64,000 nucleotides of DNA from Gordonia sp. OPL2 (GTDB lineage Bacteria > Actinomycetota > Actinomycetes > Mycobacteriales > Mycobacteriaceae), in contig NZ_RKME01000003.1 in NCBI RefSeq assembly GCF_003797825.1, forward strand, positions 124,001-188,000, in the 5' to 3' direction. The notes beneath the pieces are model-generated. The model had not been told where the DNA came from and searched no databases. It was given only the letters and a program-made list of their open reading frames with translations. Below are positions 1 through 8,191 of the stretch, piece after piece. The position numbers and the translations under genes are program-made. How positions within the stretch are numbered: the stretch's first letter is position 1; the number at the start of each line of letters is the position of its first letter.

Positions 1-923
1 GCAAACAGGCCGACGGGCCACTGCTCTCGTTCCAGCACATCATCAACGCGACGGGACTGAAATGTGCTCCCTCGCAAGCACTGTGGACACAGGACCCGAA
101 TCTGACGATCCGGGAGGCGCCCGGACTCAACGTGGCATTGCAACGGGGCTGGACGATTGCGATCCCCGACCATCTCGGCCCACGGAGTTCGTACGGTGCC
201 GCGAAACTGGGTGGTCAGATCACGCTTGACGGCATCCGGGCCGCGCAACACTTCGCGCCCGCGAAGGTGGCCGAGAGCCGGGTCGGACTCGCCGGGTACT
301 CCGGTGGCGGGATGGCCACGGCCTGGGCGGCGGCCCTCGCCCCGACGTATGCCCCGGATCTCGACATCGTCGGGGCCGCCTACGGCGGTGTGCCGATGAA
401 TCTGCTGCGCATGGCCGAGGGCCTGGGTTACGACACTCCCCATCCGGCGTTCGGGCTCGCGTTCGCGGCGGCCATCGGAGTCGCTCGCGAGTACCCGGAC
501 GAGATCCCCATCCAGAGGTACCTGTCACCACTCGGCCGTCAGATGTACGCGGGCATGCGCGATGCCTGCACCAACGACATCCTCCGACTGGGCGCCGGTC
601 ATGACGCCCAGCAGGTCACCGTCGGCGGTCGCACGATCTTCGACGACCCGACGGCCCGCCGCGTGGTCGAGGAGAACAGCCTCTCGCTGTATCCCGGCAT
701 CCCCCGGACACCGATCTTCGAGTGGCACAGCCCGTCGGACGTCTTGATCCCGGTGTCGTCGATCGACGTCACGATCCGTCGGTACTGCCGCGCCGGCGTC
801 CGGGTCGAGCAGTTGGCCACGCCATCGCCCGACCACCTCTCCGCCGCGGTGATCGGGATGCTGCCGGCGTTCCGCTATCTGACGGACCGCTTCGACGGCC
901 GTCCCGCGCCGAGCAGTTGCTGA
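1..923 (+). CDS. Secretory lipase (LIP family), 5'-truncated
   Basis: This is the C-terminal part of an alpha/beta hydrolase of the secretory lipase family, which hydrolyses ester lipids, normally outside the cell. The reading frame is open from base 3, so the true start and any signal peptide lie before the window; the GTG at 132 is internal. The nucleophile elbow is GYSGGG (Ser codon near base 300). An SPSDVLIP segment supplies the likely catalytic Asp and SPDHLSA the likely catalytic His near the end, in the usual Ser-Asp-His order. About 306 residues are present of a family normally around 400. No terminator is obvious in the 245 bases before the next gene. Confidence 0.85.
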   Translation, partial: KQADGPLLSFQHIINATGLKCAPSQALWTQDPNLTIREAPGLNVALQRGWTIAIPDHLGPRSSYGAAKLGGQITLDGIRAAQHFAPAKVAESRVGLAGYSGGGMATAWAAALAPTYAPDLDIVGAAYGGVPMNLLRMAEGLGYDTPHPAFGLAFAAAIGVAREYPDEIPIQRYLSPLGRQMYAGMRDACTNDILRLGAGHDAQQVTVGGRTIFDDPTARRVVEENSLSLYPGIPRTPIFEWHSPSDVLIPVSSIDVTIRRYCRAGVRVEQLATPSPDHLSAAVIGMLPAFRYLTDRFDGRPAPSSC

Positions 924-1168
924 CCGCCCGGCCGCACGAACCGCCCATCCGCGCCGGTCGCCGCGCCGACCGGACCTTGTGACGGTTGTCGCAAGCCGTG
1001 CATCCGACGGCCCGCCGACCACGGGCTTCGACCCCACCTCGAGGGCAGTGATCACTGTTCGTCCAGTATTCGACATCCGGCCTTTGGCCCGAAGGCAACG
1101 TTTGTGTAACGATGGACGGGCGCTCCGGGGGATGCGCTCGGCGTAACTCAAACTGCAAAGGTCTCTCC

Positions 1169-1870
1169 GTGTTGACTTCGAAGCCTTCACGTCGCGCACG
1201 TCGCGGCATGACTCGTCGCGCCGTCACCGTTCTCGTCGGTGTCGTCGCGGTGTCTCTTGCGCTGCCCATGGCGGCGAGCGCCGCACCTGTCACCGTGATC
1301 CCGGGCCTGCCCCCGGTCGAGGTGCCCGAGGTGCCGGGCGTGCCGCAGCTCCCGGGCGTCCCGTCGACCCCGAAGACCACGACTCCTCCGCCGCCGTCGA
1401 CGACGACTCCCGAGGCCCCCAAGGGCCCGGCGATCCCGAACGTCAAGACGTCGACCGGCTGGGTCGCGCTGGCCGACGACGCGACCCACCAGATCACCTG
1501 GTGGCGCAACGGCAAGCAGGTCAAGACGATGCCGATCTCGATGGGTTCGAACGACCATCCGACCCCGAACGGCGTCTACCACACCAAGGAGAAGTACCGC
1601 GACATGTACATGGATTCGTCCACGTACGGTGTCCCGGTCGATTCCGCCGAGGGCTACCGCACCTACGTCGAGTACGCGACCCGCATGTCCTGGGACGGCA
1701 TCTTCATCCATGCCGCTCCGTGGTCGGTCGCCCAGCAGGGCCGCAGCAATGCCAGCCACGGCTGCATCAACATCAGCACCGAGAACGGCAAGTGGGTCTT
1801 CAACACGATCCCGCGTGACACCCCGATCGTGGTGCGCGGAACCATCGGCCCGAAGTACACCGGCGACTGA
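1169..1870 (+). CDS. L,D-transpeptidase (YkuD domain), exported
   Basis: This 233-residue exported enzyme should form 3-3 cross-links in peptidoglycan or anchor proteins to it. A basic N-terminus and hydrophobic segment (about residues 14-38, ending ASA-A) form the signal peptide. A Pro/Thr-rich linker spans about 40-90 and the YkuD domain about 95-225. The catalytic signature is complete: His181, then 14 residues, then Ser196-His197-Gly198-Cys199. I chose GTG 1169 because AAAGG lies 7 nt upstream; ATG 1208 and ATG 1112 are alternatives, and 1208 also leaves a complete signal peptide. It lacks the Ig-like domain of the two larger L,D-transpeptidases near 61-63 kb and resembles the short LdtA type. 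Confidence 0.88.
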   Translation: MLTSKPSRRARRGMTRRAVTVLVGVVAVSLALPMAASAAPVTVIPGLPPVEVPEVPGVPQLPGVPSTPKTTTPPPPSTTTPEAPKGPAIPNVKTSTGWVALADDATHQITWWRNGKQVKTMPISMGSNDHPTPNGVYHTKEKYRDMYMDSSTYGVPVDSAEGYRTYVEYATRMSWDGIFIHAAPWSVAQQGRSNASHGCINISTENGKWVFNTIPRDTPIVVRGTIGPKYTGD

Positions 1871-1898
1871 TCACCGCCACCCACCTCTTCTGAACCAC

Positions 1899-1933
1899 AC
1901 GAGGGGCCCGGTCCATCGGACCGGGCCCCTCGT
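1899..1933. terminator. Bidirectional intrinsic terminator
   Basis: A perfect 16-bp stem with a 3-base loop (ATC at 1915-1917) lies between the converging L,D-transpeptidase and sthA genes. It can serve both directions. There is no long U-tract, as is usual in high-GC actinobacteria. Confidence 0.85.
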
Positions 1934-1980
1934 CGTCGTTCGGCGCGCCGAGGGATCCGCGGCCGCGCCGAACGTTCTGC

Positions 1981-3435
1981 TCAGCCCACCGCCGTCGTCG
2001 CCCCGACGTCGAGATCGAGGCGATGCCCCTCCGAGCGGACGCGGGCGATCGCGCGCATCTTGTTCACGGCGTCGAGCGCAGCGACCTTGTAGCCCTCGGC
2101 GAGCGTCGGGTAGTTGAAGACGGCGTCGACGAGGTAGTCGACAGTTCCGCCGAGTCCCATCACTGTCTGGCCGATGTGCACGAGTTCCGCTGCGTTGCTG
2201 CCGAAGGCGTGCACACCCAGCAGAGTGCGGTCCTCCGCATGGACGAGCAGTTTGAGCAGCCCGTAGGAGTCGCCCATGATCGCGCCGCGGGCCAGTTCCC
2301 GGTACCGGGCCACGCCCACCTCGAACGGGATGGTGGAGGTGGTCAACTGGTCCTCGGTCCGTCCGACGAAGCTGATCTCCGGGATGGCGTAGATCCCGAT
2401 CGGCTGAAGATCCTCGTCGGTCGCTCCGACGGGCTCGTCGAAGGCGTGATACGCGGCGCGCCGCCCCTGCTCCATCGAGGTCGCCGCGAGTGCCGGGAAC
2501 CCGATGATGTCGCCGACGGCGTAGATGTGATCGACGGTGGTGCGGAAGTGTTCGTCGACCTTGAGCCGACCACGCGCGTCCGCCGTCAGCCCGGCCGATT
2601 CCACTCGGAGCTCGTCGGACACTCCCTGCCGCCCAGCCGAATACAGCACCGTGTCCGCAGGGATCTTCTTGCCCGATGCCAGGATCGTCAACGTTCCCGA
2701 CGGATGGGTCTCGACGGTCTGGACGGTTTCGCCGAATCGGAAGGTGACCCCGCGCTCACGGAGTTGATACTGCAGGGCCTCGACGATCTCCCGATCGCAG
2801 AAGTCCAGCATCGTCGGCCTCTGCTCGATGACGGTCACCTTGGTACCGAGCGCCGCGAACATCGACGCGTACTCGATGCCGATGACCCCGGCACCGACGA
2901 CGACCATCGAGCCGGGGACACGATCGAGGTCGAGTATCTGGTCGGAGTCGACGACCGTGATCCCGTCGAAATCGACCGTGGACGGCCGGGCCGGCCGGGT
3001 GCCGACCGCCACCACGAAATGATCGGCGGTGACGTGCTTGAGGTCGCCGGTCGCGTCCTCGATGGCGATCTCGTGGGGATCGACGAAGTAGGCGCTGCCG
3101 ATCAGCATCGTGACGCCGTTGCGTGCCAACTGATTCTGGATGACGTCGATCTCCTTGCCGACGACATGCATGGTGCGCGCCGACAGGTCGGTCACGGTGA
3201 TGTCGGCCTTGAGCCGGTACGACTGCCCGTAGAGCTCACGCTGATTCATTCCGGTCAGATAGAGGACGGCCTCGCGCAACGTCTTCGACGGGATGGTGCC
3301 GGTGTTGATGCACACCCCGCCCATCATGTCTCGACGTTCCACGATCGCTGCCCGCTTCCCCAGTTTGGCCGCGGCGATTGCCGCCTTCTGTCCGGCGGGG
3401 CCGGATCCGATGACCACCACGTCGAAATGATCCAC
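1981..3435 (-). CDS. sthA: Soluble pyridine nucleotide transhydrogenase (Si-specific)
   Basis: This cytoplasmic FAD enzyme transfers hydride between NADPH and NAD+. It belongs to the dihydrolipoamide dehydrogenase-like family and has 484 residues. The N-terminal FAD motif is GSGPAG (residues 10-15) and a second dinucleotide motif is VVGAGVIG. The redox site reads C42-INTG-T47, so the second Cys of the CxxxxC disulphide is Thr. That is the hallmark separating SthA from disulphide reductases. GTG 3435 is preferred because GGAGAG precedes it by 6 nt; the frame extends 20 codons further upstream without a good ribosome site. It shares the terminator at 1899-1933 with the convergent gene. Confidence 0.93.
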   Translation of the reverse strand: MDHFDVVVIGSGPAGQKAAIAAAKLGKRAAIVERRDMMGGVCINTGTIPSKTLREAVLYLTGMNQRELYGQSYRLKADITVTDLSARTMHVVGKEIDVIQNQLARNGVTMLIGSAYFVDPHEIAIEDATGDLKHVTADHFVVAVGTRPARPSTVDFDGITVVDSDQILDLDRVPGSMVVVGAGVIGIEYASMFAALGTKVTVIEQRPTMLDFCDREIVEALQYQLRERGVTFRFGETVQTVETHPSGTLTILASGKKIPADTVLYSAGRQGVSDELRVESAGLTADARGRLKVDEHFRTTVDHIYAVGDIIGFPALAATSMEQGRRAAYHAFDEPVGATDEDLQPIGIYAIPEISFVGRTEDQLTTSTIPFEVGVARYRELARGAIMGDSYGLLKLLVHAEDRTLLGVHAFGSNAAELVHIGQTVMGLGGTVDYLVDAVFNYPTLAEGYKVAALDAVNKMRAIARVRSEGHRLDLDVGATTAVG

Positions 3436-3600
3436 GGTGCTCTCTCCACTCGATCGTCGACGACGCGTCGGCCGCGTCGGCACTGAGATGTCCACCGATC
3501 AGTGTCATCCACTCGCACGTGGGAGCACGCCCCGGAAGCGTACTGTTCGACAGGATTTAACACGGCCGCATCATCGTCCGGCCGACGCGCTCATCGAGTG

Positions 3601-3738
3601 CATCGCGCGACCAACTCGTCGCCCCGTGGCTCGCCCCGATGGCTCGCCCGGTAGCTCGCCGACCGTGCCCTGGATTTCGCCGATCGTGTCCACCGTGGGC
3701 ACACTGGGCGATTCTCAGGACACGGTCGGCGAGGTGTG
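3601..3738. repeat. Intergenic 21-bp repeat cluster, inverted arrangement
   Basis: The 383 bases between sthA and the next gene hold no convincing coding region. They contain two consecutive 21-bp units of a family seen twice more in this window (3650-3670 and 3671-3691, core TCGCCGAYCGTGYCC). A copy in the opposite orientation lies at 3718-3738 (core GGACACGGTCGGCGAG) and a decayed copy near 3697-3716. The inverted copies could pair over 15 bp with one mismatch. Shorter imperfect repeats of GGCTCGCCC lie at 3620-3650. The function is unknown; attenuation or termination is possible. Confidence 0.7.
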
Positions 3739-3818
3739 GACCGAGATGCGGGCCGATGCGGCCGGGATCCGGCATGGCAACGGGTGCGCGCGACGCGAGC
3801 CGGGACGTGGTGAGGCGC

Positions 3819-4745
3819 TCAGGCCGCGAGCTCGACGGACGTCCCCATGTCCCCGATCGGGGAGAAGGTCGCGCACACCTGCAGCCAGGCGGCCAGCGCC
3901 TGACACCCGGTGGTGTCCGGATCGGTCACCGATCCGCGACGGTAGGGCTCGCGGGCGTAGGACGTGTGCCGACCACCCCGACGGTTGGGCACGCGCACGC
4001 CGCGCCACGCGAAGGTCCCCGGGAGGTAGCCGGTCACCTCGCGTACCGCCGAGGCCAGACGACGCATGTCACGACGAACTTGCGCCGGACCGGGTGACGT
4101 TCGTCTCGCATTCTGAAAGGTGTTTCGGCGAAGCGTCTTCCACATGTCGCCCACCCAGTCCCGAATGCGGCCGACGGCCAGTGCGGCAGTGAGGTCGGCG
4201 ATGTCACGGAGGAACGAGTCGGCGGATGCGTTGCAGATCATGTCCTCCGGTGCGCCGACCCAGTAGGTCGCGACACCGTCCGGAAGCTCGGGTCCCGGTC
4301 CGGCGACGCCCCATCCCTCACATCCCGCGATCACACCGGGCGGTTGATGCGGATCGGCGACGAAGCCGATGGCGAGGAGACGTTCGACGACGTCGTCATC
4401 GGCGCCGAACTCGTCGAGAGCTGTCCGGATGACCACGGCGCCTTGGGAATAGCCGATGAGGACGATGGGTCCCGAGGTGTGCCGGAGCGCGTCGGTGAGA
4501 GCTCGGGCGCCCGTGTCGACGCTGATGCGATAGCTCATCCCGCCGAGATGCGGGGCGGGTCCGTAGCTCGCCGGATAGCCCACCCACCGGCTGACGAAGC
4601 GGTCGTCGAGGGCTGCGGTGACCTCGTGCAACAGCCCGGTCACAGCGGTCCGCCGGTCGCCGGCGTAGGACTCCCCCGTCCCACCGACCGCGAGCACGGT
4701 GACCTGCGCCGGTTCGCGCAGCCGGTCGTCGTCGAAGGTGTCCAT
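3819..4745 (-). CDS. Alpha/beta hydrolase, lysin-B / cutinase-like
   Basis: This is a probable serine esterase of about 308 residues. The nucleophile motif GYSQGA (Ser about residue 100) follows a conserved GGTGE segment near the N-terminus. VGAPEDMI and NASADSF carry candidate catalytic Asp residues, and HTSYA near the C-terminus offers the His. This arrangement resembles phage lysin B and PE-PPE/cutinase-like hydrolases of mycolic-acid bacteria, which cleave long-chain esters such as mycolyl-arabinogalactan. No signal peptide is visible from ATG 4745, so it may be cytosolic or exported by another route. A longer start at 4814 is possible. The substrate is inferred only from fold resemblance. 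Confidence 0.7.
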   Translation of the reverse strand: MDTFDDDRLREPAQVTVLAVGGTGESYAGDRRTAVTGLLHEVTAALDDRFVSRWVGYPASYGPAPHLGGMSYRISVDTGARALTDALRHTSGPIVLIGYSQGAVVIRTALDEFGADDDVVERLLAIGFVADPHQPPGVIAGCEGWGVAGPGPELPDGVATYWVGAPEDMICNASADSFLRDIADLTAALAVGRIRDWVGDMWKTLRRNTFQNARRTSPGPAQVRRDMRRLASAVREVTGYLPGTFAWRGVRVPNRRGGRHTSYAREPYRRGSVTDPDTTGCQALAAWLQVCATFSPIGDMGTSVELAA

Positions 4746-4918
4746 GGCTCCATGGTGCGCGGGTCCGGTAGGAGAATTCGAGGGTGCGCCTGAGGGTTTC
4801 CTGTGATTGCGCACCCGACGTAAGCAGCATCACCCCAGGTCAGATTGATTAACCTGGATGTAACACGGACAATGGAGAAGCGTAAGAACCATCACTTGTC
4901 CAGGAAGCCGTATCCGTC

Positions 4919-5053
4919 ATGTCCCTCGCACGCCTGTGTGCCCGTTTCCTCCCCGACAGCCAGCGCAAGCTCTACGAGCAGATCCAGGGCGTCGCCAGTC
5001 GCAGTCAGCGCGACGAGTTGCTCGTCATGGCGCAGCGCGCCGATCGACGCTGA
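4919..5053 (+). CDS. Small protein, 44 residues, unknown function
   Basis: A 45-codon frame runs from ATG 4919 to TGA 5053. The product starts MSLARLCARFLPDSQRKLYE and ends in a basic tail. It is predicted largely helical and amphipathic, with a hydrophobic first third and a charged remainder, and has no Cys pair or known motif. AGGAAG lies about 12 nt before the start, rather far for a ribosome site. Its end is 28 nt from the convergent nei1 stop. The codon use (G/C at third positions) looks like that of neighbouring genes. I do not recognise it. Confidence 0.5.
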   Translation: MSLARLCARFLPDSQRKLYEQIQGVASRSQRDELLVMAQRADRR

Positions 5054-5081
5054 GATCTGCCCCCGGGCACCACGTCGACGC

Positions 5082-5900
5082 TCAGACCTGACACACAGGA
5101 CACCAGAACAGATTTCGGCCATCGAGTTCGGCGATACGGATGTCGGTGCCACAGATCCGACACGGCTCACCGGCCCGCCGATAGACGTAGGTCCGGGGCC
5201 GATCCGGCGCATAGGATCCCGGCCCGTGGTCGTCCTCCGGTCGGATCACGTGAATTCGGCCGCGCCGCACCCCGATTCGCATCAGCGAGACGAGATCGAG
5301 CCACAGCGCCTCGAACTCGTCCTCGCTGATCGTCCGCCCCTCGCGGAACGGGTCGATGCGGGCGCGGAAGAGGATCTCGGCCCGGTACACATTGCCCACA
5401 CCGGCGATGACACGCTGGTCCATCAACAGTGCACCGATCGGTCGCCGGGATCCGTGGATCGCGGCGAAGGCACGGTGCGGATCGGCATCGGCACGTAGCG
5501 GATCAGGTCCGAGCCGGGAGATGAGATCGTCGAGATCTGCAGGCGAGAACAACTCGCACGCGGTCGGACCACGCAGATCGGTACCGACGGCGTCGCCCTC
5601 GATACGGAGCCGCACCTGACCGGTCGGTACATCCATCGGGGCGGGAGCCTCGGTGAAGGCCCCGTACAGGCCGAGGTGAACATGGATCATCCGGCGCGCA
5701 CCCCGTCGCCGGTCGTCGGCCGGACGATAGTGCTGGACGAGATGTTTGCCCCAGGCCTCCGCAGTGGCGAAGACCAGGCCGTCGACGACGGCAGCGCCCT
5801 CGGCGAATCTCCCCTGAGGGCTGCTCACCCTGACCTGTTGTCCCCGGAACACCCGTCGTTGGCGGCGTGCCAGACGGTGCAGGGTGTGGCCTTCAGGCAT
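5082..5900 (-). CDS. nei1: Fpg/Nei-family DNA glycosylase (endonuclease VIII-like)
   Basis: This base-excision repair enzyme (272 residues) removes oxidised bases and cleaves the abasic site. It begins MPEGHTLHRLA, giving the catalytic Pro2 and Glu3; Lys52 sits at the usual beta-hairpin position. The C-terminal zinc finger is intact, with Cys247, Cys250, Cys267 and Cys270. The N-terminus and gene order match M. tuberculosis Nei1 (Rv2464c, from memory). It lies 27 nt downstream of rpiB on the same strand and is probably co-transcribed with it. Confidence 0.93.
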   Translation of the reverse strand: MPEGHTLHRLARRQRRVFRGQQVRVSSPQGRFAEGAAVVDGLVFATAEAWGKHLVQHYRPADDRRRGARRMIHVHLGLYGAFTEAPAPMDVPTGQVRLRIEGDAVGTDLRGPTACELFSPADLDDLISRLGPDPLRADADPHRAFAAIHGSRRPIGALLMDQRVIAGVGNVYRAEILFRARIDPFREGRTISEDEFEALWLDLVSLMRIGVRRGRIHVIRPEDDHGPGSYAPDRPRTYVYRRAGEPCRICGTDIRIAELDGRNLFWCPVCQV

Positions 5901-5927
5901 CTGTCACCGGCGCCGACGACCAGTCGG

Positions 5928-6401
<474 letters not shown>

Positions 6402-6407
6402 GCCGTC

Positions 6408-6415
6408 ACTATAGA
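6408..6415. promoter_or_regulatory. Overlapping divergent -10 elements (rpiB / M48 peptidase)
   Basis: The octamer ACTATAGA gives TATAGT on the minus strand, 6 nt before the rpiB ATG, and TATAGA on the plus strand, 8 nt before the peptidase GTG. Both spacings fit leaderless starts. The two polymerases would share these bases, so initiation should be mutually exclusive. Confidence 0.5.
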
Positions 6416-6423
6416 TTGGTCGC

Positions 6424-7434
6424 GTGGACGCTCACTCGCCGATACCCAACGTGCCCGGGGTCGCCGACTCCTCTGCGGCCCTCGACCGGGCCGCGCCGCC
6501 GCCCGACGCGTACTGGCTGCCGCCGGCGCCCTACGCCCAGCGCCCGCGGCTGCACCCGTGGGAGATCCCGATGCTGGTGCTGATCGTCGCCATCACCGTC
6601 ATCGGCTATGCCGCGATCGTCGTGCTGGTATTGGCCGGCCAGTTCAGCGAGTACTTCCTCGCCCTGTTGGCCGCTCCCCTGCTCCTGCTGCTCGTCCGCG
6701 GGCTGACCTATGCCCAGCCTCGGGTCAACGGGGTGCAGATGACGCCGACCCAGTTCCCCGAGGGGTACCGGATGGTCGTCGAGGCGGCCGCGCGCTACGG
6801 CCTGGAGTATGTACCCGACGCCTACGTGGTGCTCGGCAACGGCATGATCAACGCGTTCGCCTCCGGGCACGGATTCCGACGTTTCGTGGTGGTCTACTCC
6901 GATCTCTTCGAGGTCGGCGGCCGCGCCCGCGACCCGCGTGCCCTCGAGTTCATCATCGGCCACGAGGTGGGACACATCGCCGCCGGTCACACGTCCTATT
7001 GGCGCCAATTGGGCACCGGCGTCGGCATGAACATCCCGTTCATCGGCGCCGCCCTGTCGCGCGCTCAGGAGTACACCGCCGACAACTACGGCTACTACAC
7101 ACAACCCGCGGGCGCGCCCGGGGCGATCGGCGTGCTGTCGGCGGGGAAATACATGCTGTCCGCCGTCGACTTCGATCAGTTCGCCGACCGCGCCAGTCAT
7201 GAGCGAGGAGTTTTCACGTGGGCGGTGAACGCCCTTGCCTCCCACCCCGTGCTCACCTGGCGTGCCGCAGCCCTGCGTGACCGGACGCGGGCCGGGGCCA
7301 TGCTCTTCCGCCCGAAGACGATCGTCCGCGGTGTCGGCAGCGGAAACGTCGTGCCGATCCCGCCGCCGCCACATCCCGCCGCGATCGCCCCGGGCACCCT
7401 GCCCAACGGGCTGGAGATGCCGCCCAAGATCTGA
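6424..7434 (+). CDS. M48-family membrane zinc metallopeptidase
   Basis: This 336-residue membrane peptidase is related to HtpX/Ste24. The N-terminal 45 residues are Pro-rich and probably cytoplasmic. Two hydrophobic segments span about 48-70 and 75-92. The zinc site is HEVGH (His180, Glu181, His184), with the third ligand Glu216 in EYTAD. A 5' GTG start is used; no ribosome site is visible, but a TATAGA hexamer lies 8 nt upstream. It diverges from rpiB and converges with the DsbA-like gene. The likely role is membrane protein quality control, inferred from the family. Confidence 0.85.
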   Translation: MDAHSPIPNVPGVADSSAALDRAAPPPDAYWLPPAPYAQRPRLHPWEIPMLVLIVAITVIGYAAIVVLVLAGQFSEYFLALLAAPLLLLLVRGLTYAQPRVNGVQMTPTQFPEGYRMVVEAAARYGLEYVPDAYVVLGNGMINAFASGHGFRRFVVVYSDLFEVGGRARDPRALEFIIGHEVGHIAAGHTSYWRQLGTGVGMNIPFIGAALSRAQEYTADNYGYYTQPAGAPGAIGVLSAGKYMLSAVDFDQFADRASHERGVFTWAVNALASHPVLTWRAAALRDRTRAGAMLFRPKTIVRGVGSGNVVPIPPPPHPAAIAPGTLPNGLEMPPKI

Positions 7435-7453
7435 GCGCGGCTCCCTTCGGGTC

Positions 7454-8086
7454 TCAGTCGAACTGCGGGTCCTCGTCGCGGCTGCGTTTGAGTTCGAAGA
7501 AGTGCGGATACGACGACAGCGCAACCGCGCCGTCCCACACCGTGCCCGCGGTCTCACCGCGCGGGATCCGGGACAGCACCGGCCCGAAAAATGCGACGCC
7601 GTTGACGTGGATCGTCGGTGTGCCGACGTCGTCGCCGACCTTGTCCATGCCCTCGTGATGGCTGGTCCGGATCCATTCGTCGTACTCGTCGGAGTCGGCG
7701 GCCGACGCCAGACCCGGGTCCAGATCGACCTCGGCGAGCGATTCCGTGATGACCTGATCGAAGTCCTTGACGCCCATGTTGTGGATGAGGGTGCCCATGG
7801 CCGTGTACAGCGGAGCCAGGATCGCGTCACCCTTGCTCGCCCGGGCCGCGGCGATGACCCGAACCGGGCGCCATGCGTGCTTGAGACCCTCGCGGTACTC
7901 CTCCGGGATGTCCTTGCCCTCATTCAGGACTGCCAGGCTCATCACGTGGAAATTCACATCGATCGGCCGTACCTGTTCGGCCTCGAGAATCCACCGCGAG
8001 GTGATCCAACACCAGGGACACAGCGGGTCGAACCAGAAGTCCACCCGGTCCCGCTTCTGCTGATCTGACTGCGCCTCTGCTGCCAT
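7454..8086 (-). CDS. Mycothiol-dependent DsbA-like disulfide reductase
   Basis: This thioredoxin-fold protein has 210 residues with a CPWC active site (Cys23 and Cys26) in the sequence WFDPLCPWCW. The cis-Pro loop is VGTPTIHVNG. Length, motif context and position between rpiB and pepN match M. tuberculosis Rv2466c, a cytosolic mycothiol-dependent reductase linked to oxidative-stress defence (from memory). There is no signal peptide, so it acts in the cytoplasm. It diverges from pepN across about 105 nt. Confidence 0.88.
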   Translation of the reverse strand: MAAEAQSDQQKRDRVDFWFDPLCPWCWITSRWILEAEQVRPIDVNFHVMSLAVLNEGKDIPEEYREGLKHAWRPVRVIAAARASKGDAILAPLYTAMGTLIHNMGVKDFDQVITESLAEVDLDPGLASAADSDEYDEWIRTSHHEGMDKVGDDVGTPTIHVNGVAFFGPVLSRIPRGETAGTVWDGAVALSSYPHFFELKRSRDEDPQFD

Positions 8087-8191
8087 CGTCTGACCCTTCC
8101 GGTGTTGTTACGAGTCACTCCCGAAACTACAACCAGATTCCCCCGCGGTCATTCCCGTTAAGCTGGCCAGCGACCGCGATTCGAGAGGTGG

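Noticed and set aside
1112..1168. Longer N-terminus for the first L,D-transpeptidase
   Set aside because: The 19 extra residues are unlike a signal peptide and lack a ribosome site; GTG 1169 has AAAGG at good spacing.
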